NCBI GenBank assembly: GCA_905480255.1
Contig: CAJQPR010000160.1
Location: 1-39,171, forward strand
Origin: an uncultured Woeseiaceae bacterium
GTDB lineage: Bacteria; Pseudomonadota; Gammaproteobacteria; Steroidobacterales; Woeseiaceae
Direction: 5' to 3'
DNA: 39,171 nt
A model generated the notes under the pieces. The model saw nothing but the letters and a program-made list of their open reading frames with translations. It had not been told where the DNA came from and searched no databases. Made by a program: the position numbers and the translations under genes. Of this stretch, positions 15,820 through 23,800 are shown piece by piece (position 1 is the first letter of the stretch; every line of letters begins with the position of its first letter).

Positions 15820-16740
15820 GTGTCCAATGTAAACAGAAAAGTACATATCCTGAACGTACCGCTCGACCTCGGCGCCTCCAGACGAGGCACGGACGGCGGT
15901 CCCTCGGCTTTTCGCATCGCCGGCTTGAAAGATGCCGTCGAGGTGCTGGGTCACACGGTCGTCAGGGAGACGGACATCGAGGTGCCGAACATGGAATCGC
16001 GGTCCCCCGCTGATCCCTCGGCCCGCTTCAAGGAAGAGATTCTCGAGGTTTGCGAAAAGCTCGCTGAAGCGACACTGGCCGTCCTTGAAGACGGGATGAC
16101 ACCGCTTGTTATCGGTGGTGATCATTCGATCGCGATGGGGACCGTCTCGGGGGCGTCCGCGTTTTTCGCCAAGCAGGAGAAGCAGCTCGGCCTGCTGTGG
16201 TTTGACGCGCACGGCGATATGAACCTGCCCGGCACGTCGCCCAGCGGCAATATTCACGGTATGCCGCTCGCGCATTTGCTCGGCAAGGGCGATAGCGACC
16301 TGTCGAACATCCTCGGGGCGCATCCGGCCGTGGCGCCAGAGAACGTCGCATTGATCGGTATTCGGGATATCGACGACATCGAGCGAGACATGATTAATGA
16401 GGCGGGTATTTCGGCATTCACGATGCACGATATCGACAAGCTCGGCATGGGCGAGGTTGCCCGGCGTGCGCTCGAGGTCGTAAATGACGGTACCGCGGGA
16501 TTTCACATAAGTTTCGATCTCGACGGCTGCGACCCGGAGGTCATCCCCGGCTCCGGCACCCTGGTCCCCGGCGGGGTCAGCTTCAGGGAGGCGCATTTCC
16601 TGCTCGAGGAATGCGCGAACGACGGTCGCATGGAGTCGATGGAAATCGTCGAGCTGAATCCGTTTCTCGACCATGCCAATATTTCCGCGGAGCGGGCGGT
16701 CACACTGGTCCAGAGTGCGTTCGGGCGGAGTATCCTGTAG
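15820..16740 (+). CDS. rocF: Arginase
   Basis: 306 residues from a GTG at 15820; a weak CCGGAA lies upstream. The enzyme hydrolyses arginine to ornithine and urea with a dinuclear manganese centre. All metal ligands are visible: His102 in GGDHS, Asp129, His131 and Asp133 in WFDAHGD, and Asp233 and Asp235 in FDLDGCDPE. The N-terminal LDLGASRRGTDGGPSAFR segment is also typical of arginase rather than agmatinase or formiminoglutamase. The gene stands alone between two intact tRNA-Thr(UGU) copies. Together with CtlX at 8554 it would feed ornithine formation. An alternative member of the ureohydrolase family is unlikely. Confidence 0.93.
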   Translation: MSNVNRKVHILNVPLDLGASRRGTDGGPSAFRIAGLKDAVEVLGHTVVRETDIEVPNMESRSPADPSARFKEEILEVCEKLAEATLAVLEDGMTPLVIGGDHSIAMGTVSGASAFFAKQEKQLGLLWFDAHGDMNLPGTSPSGNIHGMPLAHLLGKGDSDLSNILGAHPAVAPENVALIGIRDIDDIERDMINEAGISAFTMHDIDKLGMGEVARRALEVVNDGTAGFHISFDLDGCDPEVIPGSGTLVPGGVSFREAHFLLEECANDGRMESMEIVELNPFLDHANISAERAVTLVQSAFGRSIL

Positions 16741-16852
16741 CGCCCGAATCGGTCGGAAAATCTCTCTCCGGGGCAGCGTCCGTGCCCGACAGGCCTCACG
16801 CCTTGATGCGCTGGGCTTTGAATTTGATCCACATTCCGCAAAGTGCTGTTGC

Positions 16853-16885
16853 GTGACCGGGCGAACTGACCGGTTATAATCCGCG
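16853..16885 (+). promoter_or_regulatory. Promoter of tRNA-Thr copy 2
   Basis: GTGACC (16853-16858), a 16-bp spacer and TATAAT (16875-16880), followed by a GC-rich discriminator CCGCG. The 14-bp block around the -10 is identical to the one at 15507-15520. Confidence 0.7.
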
Positions 16886-16898
16886 ACCCGACAGACAA

Positions 16899-16974
16899 GC
16901 CGGTATAGCTCAGTTGGTAGAGCAACTGATTTGTAATCAGTAGGTCCCGAGTTCGACTCTTGGTGCCGGCACCA
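16899..16974 (+). tRNA. tRNA-Thr(UGU), copy 2
   Basis: 76 nt with encoded CCA, identical to copy 1 except that base 6 is T rather than C, giving a G-U pair in the acceptor stem (GCCGGTA with TGCCGGC). The anticodon is TGT. It has its own promoter and is followed by a hairpin terminator at 16991-17025. It also forms the left border of the Fic-containing cassette. Confidence 0.97.
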
Positions 16975-16990
16975 TTCTTTCTAAGAAATT

Positions 16991-17025
16991 AAGGGGGTCA
17001 GAGCAAACAGGCTCTGACCCCTTTT
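16991..17025 (+). terminator. Terminator-like palindrome after tRNA-Thr copy 2 (REP-like)
   Basis: GGGGTCAGAGC (16994-17004) pairs with GCTCTGACCCC (17011-17021) around AAACAG, and a run of five T follows. Its position suits termination of the tRNA transcript. The GGGGTCAGAGC motif also recurs widely in other bacterial genomes as a REP-like palindrome associated with RAYT transposases, so it may have arrived as a mobile repeat and been used as a terminator. Confidence 0.75.
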
Positions 17026-17082
17026 TCATGTCCGCGTGTACGAGGTTCTCGCGACAGCGGACTTCGATTCGACCGAAGCACG

Positions 17083-17202
17083 GTATATTCGGGAATCGGT
17101 CAATTCGGGCTGTTATCTTCGGGAATCCGGACAAAGATCATCTTATATTCAAAAAACCGGCCAAATAGTTCCTTATATTCAGAAAAAAGGACATAATACC
17201 GT
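17083..17202. repeat. Four tandem 30-bp repeats before the Fic/AbiEi-like gene
   Basis: Units start at 17083, 17113, 17143 and 17173, an exact 30-bp period. Each begins with (G/T)TAT(A/C)TTC, continues with a purine-rich AA-containing block and GG(T/A/C)CA, and then has a variable third. Examples of unit starts are TTATCTTCGGGAATCCGGAC and TTATATTCAAAAAACCGGCC. The array ends 16 bp before the ATG at 17219, the place expected for an operator or iteron array. Because 30 is a multiple of three, the same stretch stays open in the gene's frame as a decapeptide repeat (YIRES, YLRES, YIQKT, YIQKK), but I consider this a by-product. Confidence 0.8.
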
Positions 17203-17218
17203 CTCCTCAAGCAGTCGG

Positions 17219-18691
17219 ATGCTGGCCATGGCGCTCTACATCAGGAATCGTGACGGTTCGGCGGATACCCTCAGAAAGAAGGCCGCGCGCCAGGGGTGGC
17301 AATCCCTTGGCCATGGTATCTATTGCGAGCCGGATGACGATCCGGCCACCCTGACGTTTTCCCACTGGTCCGACATCGTGCAATGGACCTTTCCGGATGC
17401 CATCGTCTCGCACCGCACGGCGATCAGCCTGCGGCCCGAGAAAGGCACGGTTTTCCTGACGAGACCTGTCAGCGCCTACCGCAACTACAAGATCGGTCCG
17501 CTGACCATCAGCGTGACTCCGGGCGATGTGAAGATCGCCACTCGACCGATCGGCAAGGAACTCCATGCCTCCGATGATGCCCGTGCATGGCTCGAGAATC
17601 TGAGTGCGAGTCGCCGGCGAGGCAGAATCTCCCGCGCCCTCGGCCAGGAAGCCCTGGAGACGGAACTGGAAAAGATCATGACCCGCAAGGGGGAAAGCTA
17701 CCTGAAGGAGGTTCGGCGCAAAGCGAACGGCATCGCTCCACAACTGGGTTTGGAAGAGCAAGCGGCGCGGCTCGATGCAGTTATCGGTGCCCTTTGCGCC
17801 ACCCGGCCGCATGCTGGCATCCTGAAGTCGGAACGCGCCATCGCCCGTGCTAATCGGGAGCCGTTCGATCCCCATGTTGTAAGCTGTTTTGATGCGCTCG
17901 TGCGCGCGCTTGGCGATTCTGAATTGCCGGCAATCGAAGTCACACTCGATCGGCATTCCTGGCGGCATCAGGCGTTTATTGAGTCGTTTTTTTCGAACTA
18001 CATCGAAGGTACGCGGTTCCCGTTGAGCGAAGCCGAGGAGATCGTTTTCGAACGTCGAGTAGACGAATCGAGGCACGCTGACAGCCACGATATTCTGGCG
18101 GTGTACGATATCGCGGTCGACGCCGATGAGATGGTAAATACGCCGTCGACGCCCGGCGAGTTCCGGCAGCTGCTGACGCGGAGGCATGCCTTTCTAATGC
18201 ACAATCGCCAGGACAAGCGGCCGGGACAATGGAAAGAAAAGCCTAATCAGGCTGGAAACGTCATCTTCGCCGCGCCTGAGACGGTGAACGGCACGTTGAC
18301 GCAGGGGTTCGAACGTTATCTGGACCTTCCCCGTGGATTCGCCCGCGCGGTGTTCATGCACTTCGTCATCACCCAGGTGCATCCGTTCGATGACGGCAAC
18401 GGTCGGCTGGCCAGGCTATTTCTCTCCGCCGAGCTCGTTAGTGCCGACGAGAGCAAGATCATCATTCCGAACGTCAAGCGCGACGATTACATCAACGGAC
18501 TGCGCCTGGCGAATAGGGAAGAGGATTTTCGGACCATGTTAAAGGTGATTACACAGCTCTACCGATACACGGCGGCGTTGCCGTGGCGGGATTACAATGA
18601 GCTCGTCGATACCTTGAAAGAGCATCATGCGTTTGACGACCCGGACGATGGTTTGATCAGATTCTCGCGCGCATTGAGAGCTATGACGTAA
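17219..18691 (+). CDS. Fic-domain protein with apparent AbiEi-like N-terminal domain
   Basis: 490 residues from the ATG at 17219 (ATG at 17228 is an alternative; neither has a clear Shine-Dalgarno). The frame is open 61 codons further up, but that part is the 30-bp repeat array. Residues 1-140 resemble AbiEi antitoxins: TLRKKAARQGWQSLGHGIYC as a wing-like segment, then IVSHRTAISLRPEKGTVFLT. The C-terminal half is a Fic domain with the full catalytic motif HPFDDGNGRLAR (His388). An inhibitory motif SNYIEG (Ser259-Gly264, Glu263) precedes it, as in class II Fic proteins. Fic enzymes usually AMPylate target proteins. The layout suggests a toxin and its DNA-binding regulator in one chain. The Fic call is certain; the AbiEi call is tentative. 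Confidence 0.82.
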   Translation: MLAMALYIRNRDGSADTLRKKAARQGWQSLGHGIYCEPDDDPATLTFSHWSDIVQWTFPDAIVSHRTAISLRPEKGTVFLTRPVSAYRNYKIGPLTISVTPGDVKIATRPIGKELHASDDARAWLENLSASRRRGRISRALGQEALETELEKIMTRKGESYLKEVRRKANGIAPQLGLEEQAARLDAVIGALCATRPHAGILKSERAIARANREPFDPHVVSCFDALVRALGDSELPAIEVTLDRHSWRHQAFIESFFSNYIEGTRFPLSEAEEIVFERRVDESRHADSHDILAVYDIAVDADEMVNTPSTPGEFRQLLTRRHAFLMHNRQDKRPGQWKEKPNQAGNVIFAAPETVNGTLTQGFERYLDLPRGFARAVFMHFVITQVHPFDDGNGRLARLFLSAELVSADESKIIIPNVKRDDYINGLRLANREEDFRTMLKVITQLYRYTAALPWRDYNELVDTLKEHHAFDDPDDGLIRFSRALRAMT

Positions 18692-19027
18692 AGTGCGTCG
18701 CAATTGCCACAACAAAGGGAACACTTATTTCGGAAGCGGGACCTGGCGAATTTGTGCCAGATGTTCTTCTAAGAAAACACTTTTGTACAGTGTGCGTACG
18801 AGCCCTAGACGCATCAAATTTCTAAAGGAATCGAGCTGGAGACCGCTTTACTGCTTGATTGTAGAATTGATTTGTAATCAGCAGGTCCCGAGTTCGACTC
18901 TTGTTAAACATTCGATTTTCCCGAAAGTGGATGATCAGATTCCTGGAGTCGGCGGTTCTTGAGGGCCTGATTTCGGCCAAAAGCGGCCGGCCTTTGCTTT
19001 TTTTTGCCGGTTGCCAATACCTCGCCG
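18692..19027. other. Gene-free stretch with tRNA-Thr remnant
   Basis: This 336-bp stretch separates the Fic gene from the convergent methyltransferase gene. It holds the tRNA-Thr remnant (18861-18903) and, near its right end, a T-rich run after GC-rich sequence (around 18974-19010) that may act in termination. An 89-codon open frame crosses it, but it runs through the tRNA remnant and shows no coding character. Confidence 0.6.
18861..18903 (+). pseudogene. tRNA-Thr remnant (3' half without acceptor end)
   Basis: GTAGA, then TTGATTTGTAATCAG, C, AGGTCCCGAGTTCGACTCTTG: this matches tRNA-Thr(UGU) from the D-arm end through the anticodon arm and T arm, with one mismatch in the variable loop and a 3-base gap before the anticodon stem. 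The acceptor 3' strand and CCA are missing. It lies in the same orientation as the intact copies, about 1.96 kb after the start of copy 2. Confidence 0.85.
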
Positions 19028-19819
19028 TTAGCCGGATACTGCCCTGACGATGAATGCGTTCAGCGGAAACCTGATTGGACCGTCAATGTTGGCAAAATCT
19101 GAATACTTCCTGCGCAGCTTCGCAGCGATCTCTTTAATTTGAGCCGCACTGACACTGTCCGCTAGCAGCCACGCCTGAATCTCGACCCCAACCAGGTCCT
19201 CAACTGATGGAAATTCGGCATAACCGTCATGTGGTGTTACGGAAATGTCAGACAGTCCATCAACATTGAAGATGTCTTCAAGCTTTCCAATATCACCCAT
19301 CGTGAACGGCCACGCCATTGAATCTGCGGACTGGTCGTCAACCACTTCTCGAGTCGACTCCACCAAGGCATCATAGACAGGGTTGTTGTCCAGTCCTTGC
19401 CAGATACCCGCAACCACACGCCCTCCGGGACGCAGCACCCGCTGCATCTGCCCTACCGCTTGTTTCGGGTCTGGAACGAACATCAGCATGAACGCACTGA
19501 CAACCGCATCAAAACTCGAATTATCAAACGGCAACTCCGCCACGTTGCCTTGCTGAAAAGTTACCGTTGGGCATGCCTGCCTTGCTACGCCGAGCATGCT
19601 CTCACTCAGATCAAATCCTGTCGCGCTACCAGCGCACTTAACGACCTCACGAGTCAACGCTCCGGTTCCACACCCGACATCCAGAACATCATCGTTTTCC
19701 ATTATCGCGGCAGCAGAAATTATTTTTGCTGGCCACTGGTGGAAAATAGCTGGCACAAAGAATTGCTCATAACCGAGCGCTGCGTCGGGCGTTAGCCCCA
19801 TTTCGTCAGGTGTCGACAT
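19028..19819 (-). CDS. SAM-dependent class I methyltransferase
   Basis: 263 residues from the ATG at 19817-19819, which follows GGGAG by eight bases; the frame extends to 19873 but has no ribosome site there. Motif I VLDVGCGTGALTREV sits near residues 46-60, a GFDLSESML acidic turn near 68, and the post-motif FDAVVSAFMLMFVPD near 108, as in Methyltransf_11/UbiE-like enzymes. The substrate, small molecule or lipid-like, cannot be read from sequence. It stands alone and converges on the Fic cassette. Confidence 0.82.
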   Translation of the reverse strand: MSTPDEMGLTPDAALGYEQFFVPAIFHQWPAKIISAAAIMENDDVLDVGCGTGALTREVVKCAGSATGFDLSESMLGVARQACPTVTFQQGNVAELPFDNSSFDAVVSAFMLMFVPDPKQAVGQMQRVLRPGGRVVAGIWQGLDNNPVYDALVESTREVVDDQSADSMAWPFTMGDIGKLEDIFNVDGLSDISVTPHDGYAEFPSVEDLVGVEIQAWLLADSVSAAQIKEIAAKLRRKYSDFANIDGPIRFPLNAFIVRAVSG

Positions 19820-20114
19820 AGAAATGCTCCCGATATTTTGGACTGAATCAATAACGTCTGCATTGGGTGACAAGCAGACACCTATCAGTTTAGCAGTCCA
19901 GCTGCGGCTTATAGCCCAGGGCCGGCCTCAATTCGCGAACCGCCGGTGAGCAACCAAAAGATGCCGTTCAAATGGTAGGATTCGGAAAATGAAGACCGAT
20001 CGATTGTGATCCAACGTGGTCGCCCTGTTTACGAGTGCTCGATGTAAGTGGCAGTTGTTGTCTGGGGTAGGTATGCCCAGACTTACGGCGCGTCATTTGT
20101 TAAGGATTTTTTCA

Positions 20115-20705
20115 ATGCCTATTAGACTTTTGCTGTGTTGCCTCTTTGCCCTTCCTACGGTCGTAGTCGCGGATGCCAATGAAGGGCAGTTTATGGGCTA
20201 TGAGCTCGGTACAGAATATCCAGCACTGCCTCGTGATGTTGAGGTTACAACGGTAGGAAATCTGCTTATTGAGGCTGAGAATCCGACCAAGCCGGCCGAT
20301 ATTGCCCGGGTAAGCCTGGTCGCGACACCTGAAACGCGAACCATTGGCTACATCATTGCGGCCAGCTGGTATGCAACCGAAGGCGAGGCGCGTGAAGTCG
20401 GTCGCCGCTACGTAGAACTGCTCCGCGCCAAATACCCGGACTGGGATTTTGGCCGGGAGATGATGGATGCCAGTTTGCGTATTGTCGAAGTAAATTTCGA
20501 CCGAGCACCATACAACTTGCAGCTGCGCCTCGTGCGTGACGAGCATAACGGCCGCAGCATGTGGCGGATTTCAATGGGTCTTGGTTGGCAAAGAGAGTCC
20601 GGGGAATTGCACGCATGGCAAAATAAAGCGGTTACCGAGCAGGCCGTTGCAAAGGCGACGGAGTACGAACAGCTTATGAAAGAATCGGATGTTCGCGGGC
20701 TGTAG
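20115..20705 (+). CDS. Exported protein of unknown function
   Basis: 196 residues from the ATG at 20115, chosen for the TAAGGA ribosome site eight bases upstream and the signal peptide that follows (RLLLCCLFALPTVVVADA). The frame is open for 33 more codons upstream without support. The mature part has no recognised motif; it contains mixed alpha/beta sequence with conserved-looking ARVSLVATPETRTIGYIIA and a WYATEGEAREVGRRYVELL helix. It would be periplasmic. About 145 bp separate it from the propeller gene, which may or may not be co-transcribed. Confidence 0.65.
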   Translation: MPIRLLLCCLFALPTVVVADANEGQFMGYELGTEYPALPRDVEVTTVGNLLIEAENPTKPADIARVSLVATPETRTIGYIIAASWYATEGEAREVGRRYVELLRAKYPDWDFGREMMDASLRIVEVNFDRAPYNLQLRLVRDEHNGRSMWRISMGLGWQRESGELHAWQNKAVTEQAVAKATEYEQLMKESDVRGL

Positions 20706-20850
20706 TTTGGGCATGTTTAAGCTTTGCAGTAGTGCGAACGTTCGCTTTCGGGAAAAGCGGGCATAGGCTGTCCCTCATGAGTAATTCCCCCGGCTTATCT
20801 GTTGGCCACGGCCATGTTAGTTTATGCAGGTTCGCACCGGAGGAAACCAA

Positions 20851-23800
20851 ATGATAAACGGACTTCGTCTCGCACTAGCTGTTCTGCTCGCTTCGCTAAC
20901 TCTTTCAGTCCCAGCGGCCGCTCAGGATACGATTAACCCTGACCTTTTCGATGGGCTCAAATGGCGGGATATCGGTCCCTGGCGCGGTGGCCGCGTTACC
21001 GCGGTAGCGGGTGTGCCGGGCAATGACCGGCTCTACTACATGGGCGCTACCGGCGGCGGTGTCTGGAAGACGCAGAACGCAGGCATCTCCTGGGAGAATA
21101 TCTCCGACGATTATTTCAACGTCGGCACAATTGGCGCCATTGCCGTTGCTGAATCCGATATCAACGTTATCTACGTCGGGACTGGCGAGGCTCCGATTCG
21201 CGGCGTGACGACCAGCCATGGCGACGGTATGTATAAGTCGACCGATGCAGGCAAAACCTGGTCACACATCGGGCTGCCCGAAGCTGGCCAGATTGCCCGC
21301 ATCATCGTGCATCCAGAGGACCCCGATCTCGTCTATGTAGGCGTGCAGGGGCAGATCTGGGGGCCGAGCGAGGAGCGAGGCGTATACCGGAGCAAGGACG
21401 GTGGTGCGACCTGGGAAGCGGTGCTGCAGGTCGACAACGAGACCGGTGCGACCGATCTCACCATGGATCCAACCAACCCGAGAATCATCTATGCCGCCAT
21501 GTGGGAGCATGGTCGCAAGCCCTGGTATATCAAATCGGGTGGCACGGCTGGTGGTATTTTCAAGACCGTCAATGGGGGAGACACCTGGGAGAAGATGTCG
21601 GGTGGCTTACCTGAAATGATCGGCAAAATCGGCGTCGATGTTTCGGCAAGCAAGCCCAACCGCGTTTATGCCATCGTCGAGGCGGAACTTGATAAAGGCG
21701 GTCTTTACCGCAGCGATGATTTTGGTGAAACCTGGTCATTGATCAACGGGGATCGAATCCTCTGGTCACGTGCCTGGTATTACATTCATATAAAGGCGGA
21801 CCCGGTGGATGAGAACACCGTATATGTCCTCAATGCGCCGTTCATGAAGTCGATAGATGGCGGCGTGACGTTCGAGAAAAAGTCAACGCCACACGGCGAC
21901 CACCATGACCACTGGATAAACCCGCAAGATAACCAAAACATGATCAATGCTAACGACGGCGGCGCGACGGTGACCTTCGACGGTGGTGAATCATGGTCAA
22001 GCATCATGAATCAGCCAACGGCACAGTTTTACCGGGTGATTACGGACAACCTGAGTCCATACAGAATTTATGCGGGTCAACAGGACAACTCTACGGTCGC
22101 CATTGCGAGCCGTACATTCCGTGGCGGCATCGGACACGATGATTACTTTGCGGTCGGCGGCGGGGAAAGCGCGCACATCGCATTCGATGAGAATAATCCC
22201 CGACTGATTTATGCAACCACCATAAATGGCACGCTGACCGAATACGATCATCAGACAAAACTTACGCGACCGATTAAACCGTATCCGGAGTACGTTTTCG
22301 GCCAGCAGTCCAAGGACCTGAAATACAGGACCAACTGGAATGCGCCGGTTGCATCGTCGCCGCAGGACCCGACGGTGCTGTACTACGGCACGCAAAAATT
22401 ATTGCGCAGCGCCGATCGGGGCGTGACCTGGGCGGAGATCAGTCCGGACCTGACCAAGAACGATGTCGAAAAACAGGGTCTGAATGGCGGTCCGCTCACA
22501 CCCGAAAATGTCGGTGCGGAGTTCTACGGCACGATTTTTTACATCACAGAATCGCCGCATGAGCCCGGCACGATATGGGTCGGAACTGACGACGGTTTGC
22601 TGCAACTAACCCGCGACAATGGCCGTAGCTGGGATGACGTGACGCCCGAGGATTTGAGTGGTGCGCAGGTCAACGCGATTGAGGTTAGCCCGCATGACGC
22701 CGGCACGGCCTATATCGCCGTGGCAGGCTACAAAATGAATGACTTCCGGCCCCATATTTACAAGTTGACCGACTACGGGCGACGCTGGAGCAAGATCGAC
22801 GGCGGTCTTCCCGATAACGCCTTTGCGCGAGTCGTCCGTGAAGATCCTGACAGGCAGGGCCTTCTGTATGCGGGCACGGAGCGGGGCATGTTTGTATCGT
22901 TTGATGACGGAGACAACTGGCAGAGACTCGAACTGAATATGCCGCCGGTCCCGGTCACGGACCTGACGATTCGGCAAGGCAATCTCATTGCTGCGACGCA
23001 GGGACGCGGTTTCTGGATACTCGACGACTTGTCCGTTGTTCGCCAGGCGAACGACGAACTTGCTGACAAGGCAGTTCATCTTTTTGAGCCGGTGCCTACC
23101 CCAATGGTCAGGGGAGGCGGTTCCGGGGGAGCTAACGAAGGAGCCAATCCGCCGCGTGGTGCGGTTTTGTCTTACTACATCGCTGAAGAGCATGACGGCC
23201 CGTTAACGATTGAGATTACCGATAGTGCAGGCAACCTGGTTCGGGATTTCTCGAGTGAAGAGAGGGATTTTGAACGCTGCATTATCGGCAACATGGATCA
23301 ACGTATTCCATTTGAAGTGGACTATCCGACGGCCAAACCGGGTCTGAATCAATGGCCTTGGGACATGCGTTTCAATGGCCTCAATTGTATTGACGACGTG
23401 AAATTGTTTGCAGGTTTCGGTGGCGCAACTGTCACGCCCGGAACGTATCAGGTACGTGTTTCGGTCGGAGACGAAGAAAGCCGCGCCGAGCTGACCCTTC
23501 TCGCTGATCCTCGTGTAGAGGCAACGGAGGACGACTACCGGTTCCTTGCTGGCAAGCGCCGCGAAGTAACGGTTCTGCTGAATGAATTGCTGGACAATCT
23601 CGCCGCGGCTCGAAAAGCACGAAGTCAGATTAAACTCTTGCTCACCGATTTTCCGGAAGACGAAGAATTGCAGGAGATCGGTGAGCTCGCCGTCGAGCGC
23701 CTGACAGCTTGGGAAAACATGGTGACACAGACGCAGTACGGTACTTACGAAGACGAAGACAGCATGCCGCCCATGTTGGACGTCCATATCCGCCACGTTC

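Larger units (their letters stand above)
16899..18903. mobile_element. Possible tRNA-Thr-bounded integrative cassette remnant
   Basis: The left border is the intact tRNA-Thr(UGU) copy 2; the right border is a 43-bp tRNA-Thr remnant in the same orientation (18861-18903) running from before the anticodon loop into the T arm. The shared core from GATTTGTAATCAG to CGAGTTCGACTCTTG has one mismatch. This is the border layout left by tyrosine integrases that use the anticodon-to-T-arm part of tRNA genes. The only good gene inside is the Fic/AbiEi-like gene with its repeats; there is no integrase. It could equally be a degenerate tandem duplication of the tRNA. Confidence 0.45.

Noticed and set aside
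15523-16674. Long leftward open frame across arginase and tRNA-Thr
   Set aside because: It is antisense to a complete arginase and runs through a tRNA gene; the protein has no sensible composition or motif.
17083-17202. CRISPR array
   Set aside because: The units are contiguous 30-bp copies without unique spacers, degenerate within each unit, and there are no cas genes.
17036-17218. Upstream extension of the Fic/AbiEi-like gene encoding a decapeptide repeat
   Set aside because: The repeat is explained by an exact 30-bp DNA repeat that happens to be a multiple of three; there is no ribosome site at the far start, and the recognisable protein domain begins after the repeat.
17207-18187. Long leftward open frame inside the Fic gene
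   Set aside because: It is antisense to a gene with full catalytic motifs; GC-rich codon bias creates such shadows.
16975-18860. Prophage
   Set aside because: No integrase, structural or replication gene lies between the tRNA-Thr borders.
18693-18962. 89-codon frame after the Fic gene
   Set aside because: It passes through the tRNA-Thr remnant and shows no coding character.
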